From assembly GCF_030403505.1 (NCBI RefSeq), contig NZ_JAUEMJ010000002.1:372001-436000 (forward strand): a stretch of 64,000 nucleotides of DNA, read 5' to 3'. The position numbers and the translations under genes were made by a program. Numbering within the stretch: position 1 is the stretch's first letter; each line of letters begins with the position of its first letter. The notes under the pieces were generated by a model. The model saw only the letters and a list, made by a program, of their open reading frames with translations, had not been told where the DNA came from and made no database searches. The stretch is from Glycomyces tritici (lineage in GTDB: Bacteria > Actinomycetota > Actinomycetes > Mycobacteriales > Micromonosporaceae). This document shows positions 62,246 to 64,000 of the stretch, piece by piece.

Positions 62246-63067
62246 TTAGTAGTCGAGCGCGGGGAGGACGACGTCGGCGTACGCGTCCTGGCCGGCGGCG
62301 TTGGGGTGGAAGGACTCGAGGGTCCCGGTGTAGCCGAGGATCCAGGGGTCGGCCGAGCACACGCCGTGGCCGTCGAAGGCGGCGCGCGGGTCGGCGAAGT
62401 CGAAGCCGTGGTCGGCGGCGACGGCGGCGGTGGTCTCGGCGAGCAGGTCGGCGGCGTCGTTCAGCAGCGCCTGCTCCTCCGGGGTGATCGCGAGCGCGCC
62501 GGAGCAGGCGGTCTCGTTGAACAGGCGCGGGTTGCCCACGACGACGATCTCGGCGGAGAAGGCCCGGTTCTCGACCCGGGTGTAGAGGTCGTCGAGCTCG
62601 GCCGGAAGCGAGTCGGTGATGATGGTGCGCGCGTTGGTGATCGCGGTCTTGCACAGTGCGGTGTCGGTGCCCGCGCAGGCGCCGAGCACGGACGAGAACC
62701 CGGCGTCGTTGCCGCCGACGCCGATGGTCACGTGCTCGGTGTTGACCCGGTAGAGGTGGTTCAGCTGGTTCGCGACCACGTCTTCGACCCGGGCGCCGGA
62801 GCAGGCCTCGAACCAGAGGCGTTCGCCGAGTTCGACGTTGACCTGGTGCGCGTAGGCGTTGGCCGAGCGGTAGCAGTCGCTCCCGTCGTCGGCGTAGTCG
62901 CCCGCGCCCACACCGGAGGCGAACGAGTCGCCGAGGGCGACGTACTGCTGGATGGTGATGTCGGCCGAGGCGGAGCCGGCCAGGCCGGCGATGCCGAGGC
63001 CTGCGGCGGCCGCGACGGCGGCCACGCGGGCGAGGACGCGGCGCGGCTTGCCTTCCTTGAAGGACAC
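62246..63067 (-). CDS. secreted SGNH/GDSL-type hydrolase (copy 2)
   Basis: The 273-residue protein has a hydrophobic signal segment (VLARVAAVAAAAGLGIAGLAGSASA) and the blocks ALGDSFASG (S48), GVGGNDAGF and SFHPNAAGQ. It is closely similar to the neighbouring gene along its whole length (YADDGSDCYRSANAY, CSGARVEDVVA, PWILGYTG shared), so the two arose by tandem duplication. Its upstream region contains an AT-rich promoter-like patch near 63133-63170. Confidence 0.92.
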   Translation of the reverse strand: MSFKEGKPRRVLARVAAVAAAAGLGIAGLAGSASADITIQQYVALGDSFASGVGAGDYADDGSDCYRSANAYAHQVNVELGERLWFEACSGARVEDVVANQLNHLYRVNTEHVTIGVGGNDAGFSSVLGACAGTDTALCKTAITNARTIITDSLPAELDDLYTRVENRAFSAEIVVVGNPRLFNETACSGALAITPEEQALLNDAADLLAETTAAVAADHGFDFADPRAAFDGHGVCSADPWILGYTGTLESFHPNAAGQDAYADVVLPALDY

Positions 63068-63241
63068 GGGGTCTCCTTGCTGTCGACAGGGTCGGCGGGC
63101 GGGCCCGGGTAGGGCTCCCGCCGGAGGACGGCGTCATTATAGACAGGGAAGTCCATTGTGTCGCAATAGAAACGGTGCGTGACTCTGCGTCACGCGCGAC
63201 CGCTCGGGATACAGTTCCCCCGGCCGTCCCGGCCCGGGTTA

Positions 63242-63290
63242 GAAAACTGTTTCGAGAAGTTTCCGCCATCGATTTGGAAACTGTTTCGAG
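63242..63290. promoter_or_regulatory. two LacI-type operator copies
   Basis: GAAAACTGTTTCGAG (63242-63256) and GGAAACTGTTTCGAG (63276-63290) share the palindrome AAACTGTTT, about 34 bp apart, directly upstream of a LacI gene. A half-site GAAGTTTCC lies between them. Confidence 0.7.
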
Positions 63291-63333
63291 TTCCGGCTAG
63301 AATGACCGCACCTGATCCGAAGAGGTGCAGCAG

Positions 63334-64000
63334 ATGAGCAACCGCCCCCGGGCGACCCTGACCGAGGTGGCCGCGCGCGCGGGCGTCTCCAAGGCCACGG
63401 CCTCCAAGGTGCTCAACGGCCGCCCCGGCGTCGCCGACGAGACCCGCAGGGCCGTGCGCGAGGCCATCGCCCAGCTCGAGTACGTGCCGAGCACCGGCCC
63501 GCGCGAATCCCCTGCGCCCCAGACGATCCACGCCGTCTTCGACACGCTCCTGAACATGTACGCCGTGTACGTCCTGGACGGGATCATCAGCGGCGGCCGG
63601 GAGCTCGGCGTCGAGACCGTCACCAGCTCCCTCGAGGCCGAGACGCCCGGCCAGAACGACCCGATCGGCGTCGACCGGATCAAGGCGATCGCCGCGCAGG
63701 GCGCCGCGGGCCTGGTCCTGGTGACCGCCCAGCTCACCACCGCCGAGATGGACATGTGCGACCAGCTGGGCCTGCCGCTGGTCGTGATCGACCCGGCGAA
63801 CCCCCTCGACGAGCGCGTCACGAGCCTCGGCGCCACCAACTGGGCCGGCGGCGTGCAGGCCACGCGGCACCTGCTCGACCTGGGGCACACCAGGATCGGC
63901 TTCGCGGGCGGCCCGCCCGGGTCGCTGCCCGCGCGCGAACGCCTGCACGGCTACCGCGAAGCGCTCGAATCCGCCGGGATCGAAGTGGACCCCGCGCTCA
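63334..64000 (+). CDS. LacI-family transcriptional regulator, C-terminus beyond window
   Basis: The visible 222 residues hold a LacI helix-turn-helix (about 6-28: ATLTEVAARAGVSKATASKVLNGRPGV), the hinge and the first part of the periplasmic-binding-type sugar domain (FDTLLNMYAVYVLDGIISGG, GLVLVTAQL, LVVIDPANPLDERVTSLGATN, HLLDLGHTRIGFAGGP). AGAGGTG precedes the ATG at 63334. It probably controls itself and a sugar operon beyond the right edge through the repeats at 63242-63290. Confidence 0.92.
   Translation, partial: MSNRPRATLTEVAARAGVSKATASKVLNGRPGVADETRRAVREAIAQLEYVPSTGPRESPAPQTIHAVFDTLLNMYAVYVLDGIISGGRELGVETVTSSLEAETPGQNDPIGVDRIKAIAAQGAAGLVLVTAQLTTAEMDMCDQLGLPLVVIDPANPLDERVTSLGATNWAGGVQATRHLLDLGHTRIGFAGGPPGSLPARERLHGYREALESAGIEVDPAL

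Overview
The window is very GC-rich, GTG and TTG starts are common, and many promoters have a -10 hexamer only 6-8 nt from the start codon, which suggests leaderless mRNAs. With paired clpP genes, ROK, LacI and TetR regulators, an AfsA-type butyrolactone synthase homologue and a glucuronoyl esterase with a CBM2, this points to a mycelial, saprophytic actinomycete of Streptomyces or Glycomyces type. The genus cannot be fixed from the sequence.

Layout. 1-4.4 kb: acetate symporter module (actP, partial, plus its DUF485 partner), two VOC proteins and an ECF sigma factor with a SnoaL-like tail. 4.5-9.05 kb: a membrane GGDEF-EAL protein (RmdB-like) and ligA. 9.2-19.3 kb: accessory block with a PhoX-type phosphatase, an IS5-type transposase remnant, an HxlR/DUF1330 pair, a drug-type ABC exporter with its TetR, CorA, a VIT1-type transporter, a DUF4173 membrane protein and a sulfotransferase. 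19.3-26.4 kb: conserved housekeeping genes on the minus strand (MetE-like, mnmA, cysteine desulfurase, bioY, etfA, etfB) plus an XRE-like gene. 26.6-29.9 kb: clpX, clpP2, clpP1. 30.4-35.2 kb: sugar ABC importer operon ending in a probable polysaccharide lyase. 35.4-43.6 kb: an AfsA-like synthase, HAD phosphatase, two unknown proteins, a KAS III, a TetR, and an SDR-MFS-tautomerase-carboxymuconolactone decarboxylase operon. 43.6-45.7 kb: DUF4267/TetR pair, VOC and GNAT. 46-49.3 kb: tig, a ThuA-like protein, tRNA-Gly(UCC) and a hemerythrin protein. 49.6-64 kb: secreted glucuronoyl esterase, MFS transporters, a secreted protein resembling S8 protease flanks without the protease, ROK regulator, HAD, TerC, a small DUF protein, TetR, YchJ, two SGNH hydrolase paralogues and a LacI regulator cut by the window end.

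Two conserved gene orders appear to be split by accessory DNA. The usual tig-clpP1-clpP2-clpX string is opened by about 16 kb (30.2-46.0 kb), which carries the AfsA-like cluster and has a frameshifted gene remnant at the tig edge. The MetE-like/ligA neighbourhood is opened by about 10 kb, which carries the IS remnant.

The most interesting candidate system is the 35.2-43.6 kb cluster. A 15-bp element (CCAACTA-N3-GGTTG) lies in the promoter region of the AfsA-like gene and again in the divergent TetR/SDR promoter region, 12 of 15 positions being identical. This suggests one TetR protein controls both halves of a small-molecule (perhaps butyrolactone or butenolide type) signalling or biosynthesis locus. 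The SDR of this locus has lost its catalytic Ser-Tyr-Lys residues.
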